Shown here in pieces: positions 10,661-21,600 of a DNA stretch of 64,000 nucleotides. Made by a program: the position numbers and the translations under genes. Origin of the DNA: Dryobates pubescens (lineage: Eukaryota; Chordata; Aves; Piciformes; Picidae); NCBI RefSeq assembly GCF_014839835.1, contig NC_071644.1, positions 7,541,266-7,605,265 of the forward strand. Direction: 5' to 3'. The first letter of the stretch is position 1; every line of letters starts with the position of its first letter. Below the pieces are notes generated by a model, which saw only the letters and a program-made list of their open reading frames with translations, did not search any database and was not told the origin of the DNA.

Positions 10661-13616
10661 CTGAAGGCAAGAAAAGCTGCTGGTTAAGTACAGTAACTTT
10701 TTTAGGTACACCACAATGCTTAATGATTACCCAAGATCTTTGGGCGAGTCACTTTCTTTTTACACTGTAAATACTCTCAGAGAGCTGGCAGACATGAGGG
10801 TGCTTCCCACCAGACCAAGTTACTCAAGGTCCCATCCAACCTGGCCTTGAACACTTCCACACTTGGAGCCTCCACGGCTTCTCTGGGCAACCTGTTCCAG
10901 TGCCTCACCACCCTCATGAAGAAAAACTTCTTCCTAATGTCTAACCAAAATCCATCTTTTCCCAGTAAGAGGATCTTCTGGGGAACATTAAAAAACCCAC
11001 ACTGCTCTGAAACAAGAGACAAAGGGACAGGCAAAGCGGGGAGTGTGGGGGAAAGAAGCTTTTAGGTAGTGCTTGGTTCTCGTGGTTACAGTGCAACAAG
11101 GGTAACCAGGGGCCTGAGCCCTGCACTACTTGACAAGAAACATGTCAGAAACTTAGTTATCTAAGGTCAGAAAACTTAGACAGTTATCTACTGATTTGAA
11201 ACAAAGACAAAATGTTTTGCCATCTGATATAAGTTCCTTGCAGTTCCACTTCCAGAAGCAGAAGCAAGAGAAACAAGTCTTAACCTCACAATTCCAGTAC
11301 CAACAAAATAAAAACCAGTTCCTTGGAGTGTTTCAGATCAAGGGAGAGTGGCACCAGCTCTGCACTGTCCATGCTCACCAAACACAAGCTAGCAGTGAAG
11401 AGCAGAGGGGTTTTATTTTGCTAATACAAGCTTTGCAGTTCTTAAGATGCACAGAAACAGTTTGGGGGGCAGAATAACGTGTAGAACAACAATGTTCACC
11501 AGGAGAAAAGAGGATTATGCATGAAAGGAAGAGAGGTTTAGGGCAGAACATAGTTCATGAAGAAGTTCCTTCCTTAAACAGAAGGACTTTCATCACCAGA
11601 ACCAGGTCAGTGCTGGCAGTTCAGTCTTGCCAGAAGGAGCTTTGCCAGCCCTCCACCATGCCCTATAACATGGGTCCCCACCATCACTCTCCAAATAGTG
11701 GCAAGCAGAGGCTGTAGCAGCAGTTCCTTGCAGTTGCATTCTGAGACAGCAGTCAGCAGCCCTTTAATAGGTTTGTCAGCCTACATCTGCTTGAAAGACT
11801 TTAGAGCTTCCAGAAATTAATCTGCCTGGCACATCAGAAGCCCTCTAGTAGACAGTTTCTCTAACCTGTTGTTCCTAAGTAATTACTCTTCAAGCACCTT
11901 CCTTACCTTAAACAGATTGCTTATGAAAGCTGAGTACTTCAAACCATGTTCAAGAGAAGCTGCTTCAATCCTAGTGATCCAGAGCTAAAAAAAAAAGGGG
12001 GGAAAAAAGTAAAAATTAACCTATTAGGTGATAAAATACTTGAAGAAGTAACTTTTGTCATGCTGGCCTCCTCACAATGGAGTAAACATAACACTTTCAT
12101 AGAATGGCTTAGGCTGGAAGAGACCTTGGAGTAGATACCTCAACCTCCCCACCATGGCCAGGGACACCTCTCAACTAGACTCAGCTGCTCAAGGCCTCAT
12201 CCAACCTGGCCTTCAACACTCCCAGGGAGGAGGCATCCACAGACTCCCTGGGCAGCCTGTTCCAGAGTCTCACCACCCTCATACTGCAGAGGCACTTTGT
12301 CAGATCCAGTCTAACCCTGCCCTCACTCAGCTTCAAACCATCCCCCTTTGTCCTGTCTCTAGACACCCTGACAAAAAGTCCCTCTGCAGCCTTCCTGTAG
12401 GATCCTTTCAGGTCCTGGAAGGCAGTTCTAAGGTTCCCTCTGGAGGCTTCTCCAGGCTGAACAACCCCAGCTCCCTCACCCTGTCCTCACAGCAGAGGTT
12501 CTCTAGGCCCTTCACACCTTGAGCCTTCTCAGCACACAAGCGAGAACCTCAGACTGTGAGCTGCCTCAGGCCCCAGAGAGGCTGTGCTCACATCAAACTC
12601 CTGTTTCCCCACCCGCCAGTAACAAGATTTGGGGAGGAAAACGTCTGCTTCAGTTCTGCTCTTCCCCCACTGTAACATTGACACATCTGGCTCTTTTTTA
12701 CCGCTCTGAGGAATCTCTTCTTCTCTTTTCTGGCCTTTGTGGACTTCACGAAAGCTCTCCGGACGCTGCGCACAGCCAGCTTGTAGCAGCGGTTCTTCCT
12801 CCCACGGAAGTGCTGGAAGGGCAACAAGAGGCTCAAACCCTTCAGAGGTACTAAGACAAGCTGAGCTGCATCTCACAACTCTTCAGAACAAGGCTCCACA
12901 CACAACCAGCAGTTGGCATAAAAGGGAAATATTCTTTAAGGCACAGGAAACTCGAAGTTGGAGCGGGCTGAAAAATCTCGGTCTGGCAGGAGAAAGCCAA
13001 ACCCAGACCTGGCTACAGGCTGTGGCTCCAGGGGCAAGGCTCCCACACACGGTGCTGTGGCACAAATACCACAAGCACTGATGACCTTCAGCTGTCACAG
13101 ACAGCATCGAGTTGAAAGGCAGCCTCAAAGCTCATCTTGTCTAACTCCCCCCGCAGCCAGCAGGGACACCTCCAACTAGAGCAGGCTGCCCAGGGACACA
13201 TCAAGCCTCATCTTGAATGCCTGCAGGGATGTAGCCTCAACCACCTCCCTGGGCAGCCTGTTCCAGTGTCTCCCCACCCTCACTGTGCAGAACTCCCTCC
13301 TGATGCCCAGCCTAACTCTGCCCTGCTCCAGTTTCAAACCACTGCCTCTCATGCCATGCCCACAGCCCCTCCCCAGCCGTCCTGCAGGTCCCCTTCAGAC
13401 ACTGCAACGTGACTTCCCTCTGCCGGGGAAGGGCTAGCGGTCACCTGGAGGCCGCTCGCCCGCTCCGCGGCCCCGCGGCGGAGGAGCCGAGCTCCGTGCG
13501 GCCGGGGGGCGGCGGGGAAGGACACTCACCCGTGCATACTTGAGCACCTCCTGCACCCTCCAGAAGCGGTCGGTGAGGCGGCTGCGGATCCAGCGCGGGG
13601 CGCCCAGCAGCACCAT
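10487..13616 (-). CDS. MRPL20: Mitochondrial ribosomal protein L20 (bL20m)
   Basis: A component of the large mitoribosomal subunit, nuclear-encoded and imported into mitochondria, homologous to bacterial bL20, which binds 23S-type rRNA early in assembly (family knowledge). Joining 13530-13616, 12702-12812, 11907-11984 and 10487-10660 gives 149 aa, the human length, all phase 0. Recognisable blocks are the start [55 protein letters not shown] and the end [17 protein letters not shown]. The N-terminus is basic, as expected for import and rRNA contact. The start is the only ATG in the CpG island with this frame. No break was seen. Confidence 0.97.
10785..10978 (-). mobile_element. CR1 LINE 3' end fragment
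   Basis: Antisense CR1 with CCATCCAACCTGGCCTTGAA and CTGGGCAACCTGTTCCAGTG, in MRPL20 intron 3 shortly upstream of the last exon. The rest of this intron (to 11906) shows nothing recognisable. Confidence 0.85.
11907..11984 (-). CDS. MRPL20: MRPL20 exon 3
   Basis: 78 nt, residues 67-92, beginning [14 protein letters not shown] and ending ISNLFK, between a TTTTTTAG acceptor and a GTAAGG donor. Too short to stand out as an open frame by itself. Confidence 0.94.
12098..12510 (-). mobile_element. CR1 LINE 3' end fragment
   Basis: Starts TAGAATGGCTTAGGCTGGAA and runs about 410 bp antisense, ending in the CTCCAGGCTGAACAACCCCA segment. It fills most of MRPL20 intron 2. Confidence 0.9.
12702..12812 (-). 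CDS. MRPL20: MRPL20 exon 2
   Basis: 111 nt, residues 30-66: [20 protein letters not shown] then a Lys/Arg-rich stretch ending KKRFLRA. The donor is GTAAAA, with a CTTCCAG acceptor. Confidence 0.96.
13100..13400 (-). mobile_element. CR1 LINE 3' end fragment
   Basis: Diverged antisense copy (GGGCAGCCTGTTCCAGTGTC) in MRPL20 intron 1, ending about 130 bp from exon 1. Confidence 0.85.
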
Positions 13617-13735
13617 GCCGGCGGCCGGTTCGCGGCAGCGCTGCGCTCGCCGCTTTCCGGGGCGGGGACAGCGGGAGCCCGGCCCCGGCCGCTGCCCTTC
13701 CGCCGGTTCCGGTGCGGCTTCCCCCGCGGGCCAAG
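13430..13735. promoter_or_regulatory. CpG island and MRPL20 promoter
   Basis: GC- and CpG-dense block around the MRPL20 start, with a GC box (GGGGCGGGG near 13660) and ETS-like CCGGAA/TTCCGG sites near 13700-13715. It is bounded on the outside by a CR1 insertion at about 13740. Confidence 0.75.
13530..13616 (-). CDS. MRPL20: MRPL20 exon 1
   Basis: 87 nt, residues 1-29, ending QEVLKYAR at a GG/GTGAGT donor. Confidence 0.96.
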
Positions 13736-14075
13736 CATCGACCGAGCGCCGCCGTGGCCGTCAAGCCATGTCCCCAGGTGCCGTGACCGCACACTTCTCC
13801 AGGCGTGGGGACTCCGCCACCTCCCCGGGCAGCCTGTTCCGATCCCTGACCTCTCTTGCGGCATTGGAACAGGTTGGACTTGATGATCCTTGGGGTCTCT
13901 TCCAACCTTAGTTACTGTGATACTGTGATACTGTGATATTGTTCCTAAGCTCCAACCTGAACCTCCCCTGGCACAACTTCAGGCCATTTCGTCTCGTCCT
14001 GTCACCTGATACGGGAGAGAAGAAGCCGACCCCCACCTCGCTCCAGCCCCAGCAGGTCACGGATGGATTTTTAAG
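13736..14075 (-). mobile_element. CR1 LINE fragment split by a second CR1
   Basis: Antisense CR1 (CAAGCCATGTCCCCAGGTGC ... CACCTCCCCGGGCAGCCTGT) continues at about 13948 (CTAAGCTCCAACCTGAACCT). The gap is filled by a sense CR1 tail. It directly flanks the MRPL20 promoter. Confidence 0.8.
13864..13947 (+). mobile_element. Short CR1 3' tail nested in an antisense CR1
   Basis: GTTGGACTTGATGATCCTTG through CTCTTCCAACCTTAG, then a short (ATACTGTG)n run. This is the very 3' end of a CR1, inserted into the older copy. Confidence 0.8.
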
Positions 14076-14774
14076 GGAAAGATAGAGGTTTTTTTTGAAA
14101 GCCCCGTGGGAGCAGGCAGCTTTGTGGAAGCCTTTGCAGAGCGATCCCCTCCCCATCCAGCTGCAGCGTGAGGCTCTTCTGCGTGCATCGCCCGTGGCCC
14201 CTTCCCTGACCGTGCGTGTCCAGAGTCCTGGCCCTTCATCCGTGGCCTCCAGCACCCCTGGATGTCTGCAGCAACCCCTGGAGCCCCCTGCCCTTGCAAG
14301 CTTTGCTGTGGGCATCTGAGATTTGAGAGTCAGACATCATCCCTTTGACATTTTTTCAGCATTCCTTGGCTATTGTGGAATGTTTTGCAGGGGTCACTTA
14401 ACATCATAATGTTATCAAAGCTCTTTCTTTGGCTTATTAACAAAGAATCTCTCTAACAGCTTGTCTCTGTAGACCTTTGCCTCTTCATCAGCCTTGATAG
14501 TTTCTGTTACAAGTAACATTTTGGGGGGGGTTTTCTTTTGTATTTTAATTTCTCACACTCAAAACTCTGATTTGGTTTTGCCTTGCAGTTTCCTTTTGGC
14601 TGTTGAAAGAGGCTGAGCTGTACAATGAAGCCGAGGAGCTGCAGAAACCACGAGATGGTGCTGTCCTTACAGGCAGAGGGGGGGGAAAAAAGATCTGTTA
14701 ACAGCAAATGTCTCTGCAGTCAGAGAATTAATGATTCTCTCTGATCATCTTTAATTGTTAGCAGTTCCAGCACC

Positions 14775-15110
14775 TCACAGAATGCCAGGCTGGAAGGGAC
14801 CCCAAGGACCATCTGGTCCAACCTTTCTAGGTGACAGTGGTCTTGAAATGAATCATAGCATCAACAAGGTTGGAAAAGACCTCAGAGATGAGCTGGCCTA
14901 GCACCCAGCTTAAAGCTGTCCAGTGTAGGGGAATCCACCGGTTCCCTTGGGAGGTGGTTCCAATGTCTCACTGTTCTCATGGTGAAAAGCTTTCTTCTGG
15001 GTTCCAATCAGCATCTGCCCAGCAGTGACTTGTCCCCATCACTCCTTGCCTTCACCACATGACTCCTTACATAAAGGGAGTCACCATCCTCCTAAGTAGC
15101 CACCCTTGAT
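14775..15110 (-). mobile_element. Two antisense CR1 3' ends in tandem
   Basis: A short piece (CACAGAATGCCAGGCTGGAA) is followed at about 14850 by a second start (ATCATAGCATCAACAAGGTT), which then runs through a diverged CR1 of another subfamily. Between here and 16340 nothing recognisable was seen. Confidence 0.8.
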
Positions 15111-16348
15111 GTACTTTTATGTGCAGAAACTGCCCCATAACTTGCACCTTTATCAAGACATCTTCCCCACTTAGGGGCCAGGTACTTGCTGGATGTGGAA
15201 ATGTCACAGAATCAGAGGCTTGGGGAATCTTATTCTCCTGGTTTGAACTAGACCAGAACCGATTCTGGTCAGGGATTGGACTTCTCAGCTCAGTCTCTGC
15301 TCAGTGATGGCACTTCCTGAGGTTCAGGGCAGGTTTGCACAGCCAGGAGCTGCTTCTGGCAGCGAGAACACAGATGGGGAATGTTCCTGCCAAGGGCTGG
15401 GCTGAAGAGAGGCTCTGGCTGAGACTTGCTCCTGTGCAGACCAAAGGCACTGCCACATCTTGTGCCCCTCTTGGGGGGCAGTAAGTCAGAGGTGGCACTT
15501 GCAGGAGGAATGGACAAGAGGCATTTGTTACACCCAACAGCATCTGCCTTCCTGCACAGACCCAGGGCTTTCCTGGCCCTGTGGCTGGCCTGTGCAGCAG
15601 CTACAAGCAGGATGGTTCCAATGGTTATTCCCCCCTGGGTGTCTGGACAGATCTGTGAAGAGATTTCACATTTTGCAGCTCAAGGAAAGGCTGCTGCCCC
15701 GTGTCCTCCCCTAAGAGCCTTTCAGCCTGAGAGTGCAGTGATAGAAATGGGTGGAACAAGATGAAAATTGACTTTTAATCCTCTGGTGACTGGTCTAAAG
15801 GTTGTTTCTCTCTGCATTTTTCAATCTCTCCCTCTCTCATGCATTTATTGGGATTCATTCCCCCTCTCCCAGGAAAGCAGCTGTCCAAACAGAGCTGCTC
15901 CTGGGATTTACAGCCTTGTTAAAATCGAAATTGACCTGTCAGCTGAAGTGCTTCTGAAATCCATTTCAAAGGTTGGGATTAGTTAGTACACACCTTTCAA
16001 AAACATTTCAGTGCCTGACACTGGGAAATGAAAAAGCAGAGGAACATCTTCATCTCTGGGAGACAGTTGTCTGTTGGGTTCTGACTTCCCAGGCACAGCT
16101 GAGGGAAATGAATTTGTAACCCATTGAAAGGAGCAATTTGCAGGTCTGTTTCTCACTTTGAAAACCAAAGGCATAAACAATAAAGCTTTCTTCTCGTTGC
16201 CATAGTGTGGTCTGAAAAGATCTTCCCAACTTGAGCAGGCAGAGTCTCAAGAGCGAGCTGTGGCCATGGATGTGAAGAGCCTAGGTTCACACACAGCCAT
16301 CTCCACAGCAATGCTGAGAGCTGCAGAACACTCAGCTGGCCTTAGAGG

Positions 16349-16560
16349 CACAGAATCATGGAGTTGTTTCACTTGGAAGAGACTCTTAAGATCATCCAGC
16401 CCAGCCTTCAAGCTAGGACCACCATGGCCATTAAACCATGTCCCTAAGAGCCATGCCCACACATTTCTTAGTTCCTTTCCCAGGCTCTTCACCAGGTCAC
16501 TGTGCAGTAGGAAGAGATGGGCACATCTCACCTCCCACCTCCAGAGCCTGCTTCCCCAGG
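16349..16560 (-). mobile_element. CR1 LINE 3' end fragment, old
   Basis: CACAGAATCATGGAGTTGTT at the end, then GACCACCATGGCCATTAAAC. Intergenic, between MRPL20 and TMEM88B. Confidence 0.75.
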
Positions 16561-16644
16561 GAGCTGGCTGACAATAGCAGCAGCCTTGTGTGTTCCCAGC
16601 AGATTAACAGAAAGCTGGTGATGAGGTCATCTGATATGGTTCCT

Positions 16645-16885
16645 TAATAGGTCAGGATCCAAGGGCTGAAGAAGGAGAGACTGGAGGTTTTATGAGGAGC
16701 AGCAGGGGGAACTGGGATTGTTTGGCTTGGAGAAGAGGAGGTTGAGGTGAGACCTTCCTCACTCTCTCCAGCTCCCCAGAAGGAGGTTGTAGTGGGGTGG
16801 GTGTTGGTCTCTTCTCCCTAGTGCCAAGTGACAGGACAAGAGGAAACAGCCTCCTGCTGCACCAGAGCAGGTTACTCATTACACC
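16645..16885 (+). mobile_element. CR1 LINE internal 3' piece
   Basis: GGCTTGGAGAAGAGGAGGTT and GGTGTTGGTCTCTTCTCCCT mark the CR1 segment upstream of the tail. The tail itself is missing here, but a CR1 tail occurs at 17140-17200, perhaps from the same copy. Confidence 0.8.
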
Positions 16886-17139
16886 TTTGAAACCTCTGTC
16901 CTCAAAACAGCTCCTGAGCTCACTTCAGTTTTAAAGGCTCTGTTTTGATATTGACTACACCTGGTGGGTTGCAAATGGTCTCAATTTGTCTCACTTCTTG
17001 CTCCTAGGAGTAGTGTAGAGCACTCTTCCAGCCCAGGCTGAGAAGATGCTTTCAGCATCAGGAGGACAGTCTGTTCCATTAAATTCCACTTCAATTAGAA
17101 GAGGACTACATGGGCCTGTAGTCAGGATTGTCTTTAATA

Positions 17140-17198
17140 GCAGTGGACTTGATGATCTGGAAGGTCTTTCCCAGCCATAGTGATTCTGTGTGATACCT
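17140..17198 (+). mobile_element. CR1 3' tail
   Basis: GTGGACTTGATGATCTGGAA and then GTGATTCTGTGTGA. About 60 bp. Confidence 0.7.
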
Positions 17199-17199
17199 T

Positions 17200-18380
17200 C
17201 TGGTCAGACCTGTGCTACCTCACTTTCCTCTGGAGTTCTCCCTCCTGCCCTCCTAGTTATGAATCTCAAAGGCTACCTAAATGTGCAGATATCACTGAAG
17301 CTCTTAAATAATATTGATCAGGTGAGGCAGGTGAAAGAGTTGTTGACTGCTGTTGCCTTCACAACAAGAACACCAGCATGTTCTGCGAGCCGTAAGTGCT
17401 GACTGCAGAGGACAGGGGAGGTCTGCTGGGCACATGAGCCATGTCCTTATGGGCATTATTTTAGTTTATTTATTTTTTTTTTTAATCTAGAGGGAAATTG
17501 GAGAAAAGGAACCAGAGGGAGAACAACTGGGATCAAAAAGGGACCAGCATGGTGTGAGCGTGGCTCTTGGGTGCTGCTCAAATCAGCAGCGAGGCAGATG
17601 TGAAGGATTGGTTCGCACACAAAGCAGCTTCAGAAGCTCCTCTTGTAAACAGAGCAGCGTTGCACAGCTCTGAGCCCAGCTGGGAGAGGAAGACACTGCC
17701 TGTGTCTGAGTGCCTGCCACTGCAGGCAGCTGAGAGCAGTGAAGCCACACACTGCTCTGCTCTCTGCTTCCAGCTCTGCCAGGTGTGAGCGAGGGCTCCA
17801 GCAAGGCAGAGAGTGGGGAAAGAGCTGCTGCCTGCTGCCCTCACTGCTCACCTTGCTCGGATGACTTGAGCAGGAATATTTGCTTGGGGAGAGGGTGAAG
17901 AGCTTGGAAAGATGATTTAAAGTCAAGGAGCTGTCTTCAAGTGCCCAAGCCTGATATTCTTAGCAAACAGCAGTGCTCAAAGGTGGAGGACAATACTGAA
18001 GCACTCTGGAACCAAGCAGCCTCCCAACACTGAGGCAGCAGCTGTTTGGGACCTCTTGGAATCACAATCCTGGGAAGAACAACAACAAACTCAGGAGTAC
18101 CATGGACTGAAAAGCAAAATAACAGCCATTGCCAAGCTGCCAGCTGCCACATCGACTTGGAAACTGAGGTTGGACACTGCTGGAAAGCATTCTGAAAGGA
18201 AACAACCTGTGCTGGCCAGGTCCTGGGAGGGCAGGTGGCCAAGAGCGGCCTTTCCTTTCTTGCTCCATTATGATCTCTGCTTAAGTGTGTGGAAGAGGCA
18301 GAAAAGGCTTCTGTTCATTTCTGCCCTGTTCTGCTGCCAAAAGCAAACAAGCCACTTTTGACCAGCAGTCTTCCTGAAGA
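17200..18380. other. Flank upstream of TMEM88B
   Basis: Unique-looking sequence with no recognised repeat. It probably holds the TMEM88B promoter and 5'UTR, but no TATA box or CpG island marks the start of transcription. Confidence 0.4.
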
Positions 18381-18650
18381 ATGTCTGGGCAGGACACTGA
18401 GGACTTTGGAGCAGAAAACCTCTCGGAGAAGTCTCGGATGATTCCCAGCCTCCCACCCTACGACATCGATGACCAACTCCTTCCCAGGGAGCCACGGAGC
18501 GCCTGGTGCTGCTTGGCATGGGCCCTGCTGATAGTCACCATGAACACCTTGGTCTTTTTCATGAATTTGCTCTTGATGTTTGTCATCTTCACCATTGTCC
18601 TGCTTCCTACCATCGTGGTGGTTTACTTTGGCTTCCAGTGCCACTCCAAG
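18381..18650 (+). CDS. TMEM88B: TMEM88B exon 1
   Basis: 270 nt, residues 1-90, MSGQDTEDFGAENLSEKSRM to YFGFQCHSK, ending at a strong AAG/GTAAGTG donor. Confidence 0.9.
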
Positions 18651-21600
18651 GTAAGTGAAGCTTTGCTCCCTTGGGCTGCTGGGAGCCACCCGTAAGTCAT
18701 CCAGGGCCATCCACAAGGGTTTATTTCAGCCCATGGAGAGAAGTGGTTGTAAAGCCAAGGTTGGACAGCCTGAGCTTTTGTTTCCATGAGGAGTGTGTTC
18801 ATGGGTTAATCTTTTCATAGTGGGGAGCATTTGTCAAGTCTGGGCTGACAAGGACAGGTTTGTGATGGCTGATGGTGACCTGCAGGCTCTCAGGTGTACA
18901 AGGGAGTGGTGTGTCCTCCCCGGTGCCAGGGTCTTGGCTGCAAGGAAGGCTGCTGTGTGCAGCTGTTTAGGGAACCACAGGCTCTCTGGGTTCTGGACTA
19001 ATTGTCTTAAAGCAGCTGGTTGGCACCCATCCATTCAGTGTCAGGAAAGCTCCCTTTGGAGAGACAAGATCACTGAGACAAGCTGCCTTGGGGACTGGGG
19101 CAGTAGGAGACCCCATGGTCCTGATCCCTGGCGCACTGCACTTTGCACAGTCATTCAAAGTGATCAGAGAGAACTCTACAGCCACTCACAAGCTTGCAGG
19201 AGGTGCCAGTCCTGTGGGCACACCTGGATCCTGGCAGGAACGAGCAAGGCACATTTTAACCCCTCCCTCCTTCCAGGGTCACATGAAATGGGAGCTTGGT
19301 TGTGCAATGAGGTTGTATTCCCATGAAAACAACCAGCAGCTGGGGCAGGTCAGGTGAATGCCCTCCTTGGCTTGATGGAGCTGCTGTTTGCATTTTCATG
19401 TCACAATATTTGTCTCTTTGGGTTTTTTTGGGTGACCTCTGTCACTGAGAACTCATCCCTCATTCACAGGAGCCCTCCACAGGCTCTGGTGGGGCTTGTT
19501 CCTCTCCATTTAGGTAAGCCCTCTGCAGTGTTTGTCACACTTGGCCTGCCAAGCGACTAATTATTGAGCTAGAGATGTCCAACAGAATATATAATCCTCT
19601 CTTTATGCCAATTTAGTGCTCCCCAATGTGCTGTACAGCTTCTCAGATCAGAAATGAGCCTGCATGGCAGGAAGGGCTCTGGCTGCCTGTGTCTGCTTCC
19701 AGTTGGTTGCTGTCCTCTGCATTTCATCATTTCATTTCTTACCAGTTTCTTCTGGAGATGCATCCATAAATATTTCAGGAAGCAGTTGACTGAGGTGGGT
19801 GTGAAAAAGCAGTTCTCTTGTTTTCCTCTTAGGCCAGCTCATGATGACTTGTTGTTGATTGTCTTAAGTTAGAAGAGCTCTTTTGCATCCTACTTTGGGG
19901 GGAAAACCTCCCTCCCACTGCAGCTCCTTCTCCCTCCCACTGCAGCTCCTTCTCCCTCCCACTGCAGCTCCTTCTCCCTCCCACTGCAGCTCCTTCTCCC
20001 TCCCACCTCCTTCTCCCAACAGGGAGAATAGACTCAAACCAGAGATGCTGTTGGCCTCCCCATTCCACAGAGTCTGAGCTGGAGAGGAGGTCATTGAAAT
20101 GGTCTCCAACTGGTGTATTTAACTGAGAAATGTTAAAAGAACAAAGCTTTCCTCCTCCATTCTAATAAAGTCTGTGCACCCCATCGACTCACCCAAGCCC
20201 TTGGCAGCTCTGAGTGAGCAGGTTGGGTGGTAGGAAAGGATTGAACCATGCAGCAGTGGTCAACCACGTGCCCAGTTCAACCCAGTAAGGCTCTGTGGAC
20301 TTCTGTGGAGCTGTGCACAGATGCAGCTGTGGAGGTTTCATTGCTCAGTGGAGGTCTCATTCCTCAGTGCAGGAGGAGCCTCCCTCCCTGCCTAGCTGGG
20401 CTGTCAAATCCTGTTTCCCAAGGATGCAAACTGCCACTCGGCTGTGGCAGCACTTGCAGTGGTTCTTATTCCAAGGTATGTGGTAGAGGTTCCCACTCTG
20501 CAGGTGGGATCTTAGTTTGCTCCCTCGAGGTCTCTAAATGCTGGGACACAGCAGCATGCTGAGACTCCAAGGATCCCTCAGTTTTTGACTGCAGGTGCTG
20601 GAACTTTCTGCTGGAGCCCTTGCACTGTGCTCTCCAGCTGGCATCCCAGCCACACGAGCTGCCAGCCCACAGCTCCCAGTCCCAAAGCTCCCTGACAAAG
20701 GGACTCTGCTGTTATTTGTTGGCTCAGTCCTGGTGCATTTGCTGGCTGGAGAAGTCTGCCTTTGATTTTTATTGCCCTGAAATGATGACAGCTCGTAGCT
20801 GCTGTTATTGAACAGCTCTTCCTGGTCCTGCAAACGAAGGAGCAGGGAATCATCTGTCATGGCAATTGCGTGGTAGAGCAGAGCAGACCCAAGGGCTGCT
20901 GCTGCTGCCTGGAGTGGAGCATAATTCCTAGAGAAATCAGCTCCTTCTGGGCCAGGCAATTCCCATCGTGGCTCTGACACCTTCTAGAAATGGTTTACTA
21001 TGGGGTGCAAATGTGTTTGATGCCCAGCAGGGTTAAGTGGGAGGCTCTGGAGGGCTTTGAGGAGATGTAAAAGCTTTTTTGAGTACAGCCAAGTCCATCA
21101 GGAGTGAAAACTGTGTTGCTGTTGGCTGGAGGGAGCCTTTTACCACAGACTTTAATAGCCGTGGAGAGGGACTGTGGCAGGGTGGCTTGAGAAGAGCAAT
21201 GCTTTCTCTTTGGGCTTTTCAGTGCCTCCCTGGTAGCCAGAGGCCGAATTCTGCACTGCAGATCCATTAGCTGGATTTCTCTTTTTGAGCGTGAAGGGTT
21301 GGGTTTCTTGGGCTGCTGAAAGAATCTGGGAAAAGCAAAGGAAGGTGGGGGACAGGGGGCTTGCCTCTGGCAATTCTTAATGCAGAGCAACTCAGAGTGG
21401 CTCAACTCTGATCTCCTGCTGCCAGGATGAAAGGAGGCATTTAAATACCACTCAGCAAGGAGCAGTTAGCCTGCTGGATGCTTTGCAGCACCCTGGGGTG
21501 AATGGGCTCTCCTGGCAGATTTTGCAGGGCAGGTTGTAGTGAGGAGGTAGCAGTGAGCCTGGTGTGCACACAGAGCACAAGGGAGGATGTTCCAGGGCTG

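Noticed and set aside
13441-13905. 154-codon minus and 123-codon plus frames near MRPL20
   Set aside because: They are by-products of the stop-poor CpG island. Only the 29-residue MRPL20 first exon is supported.
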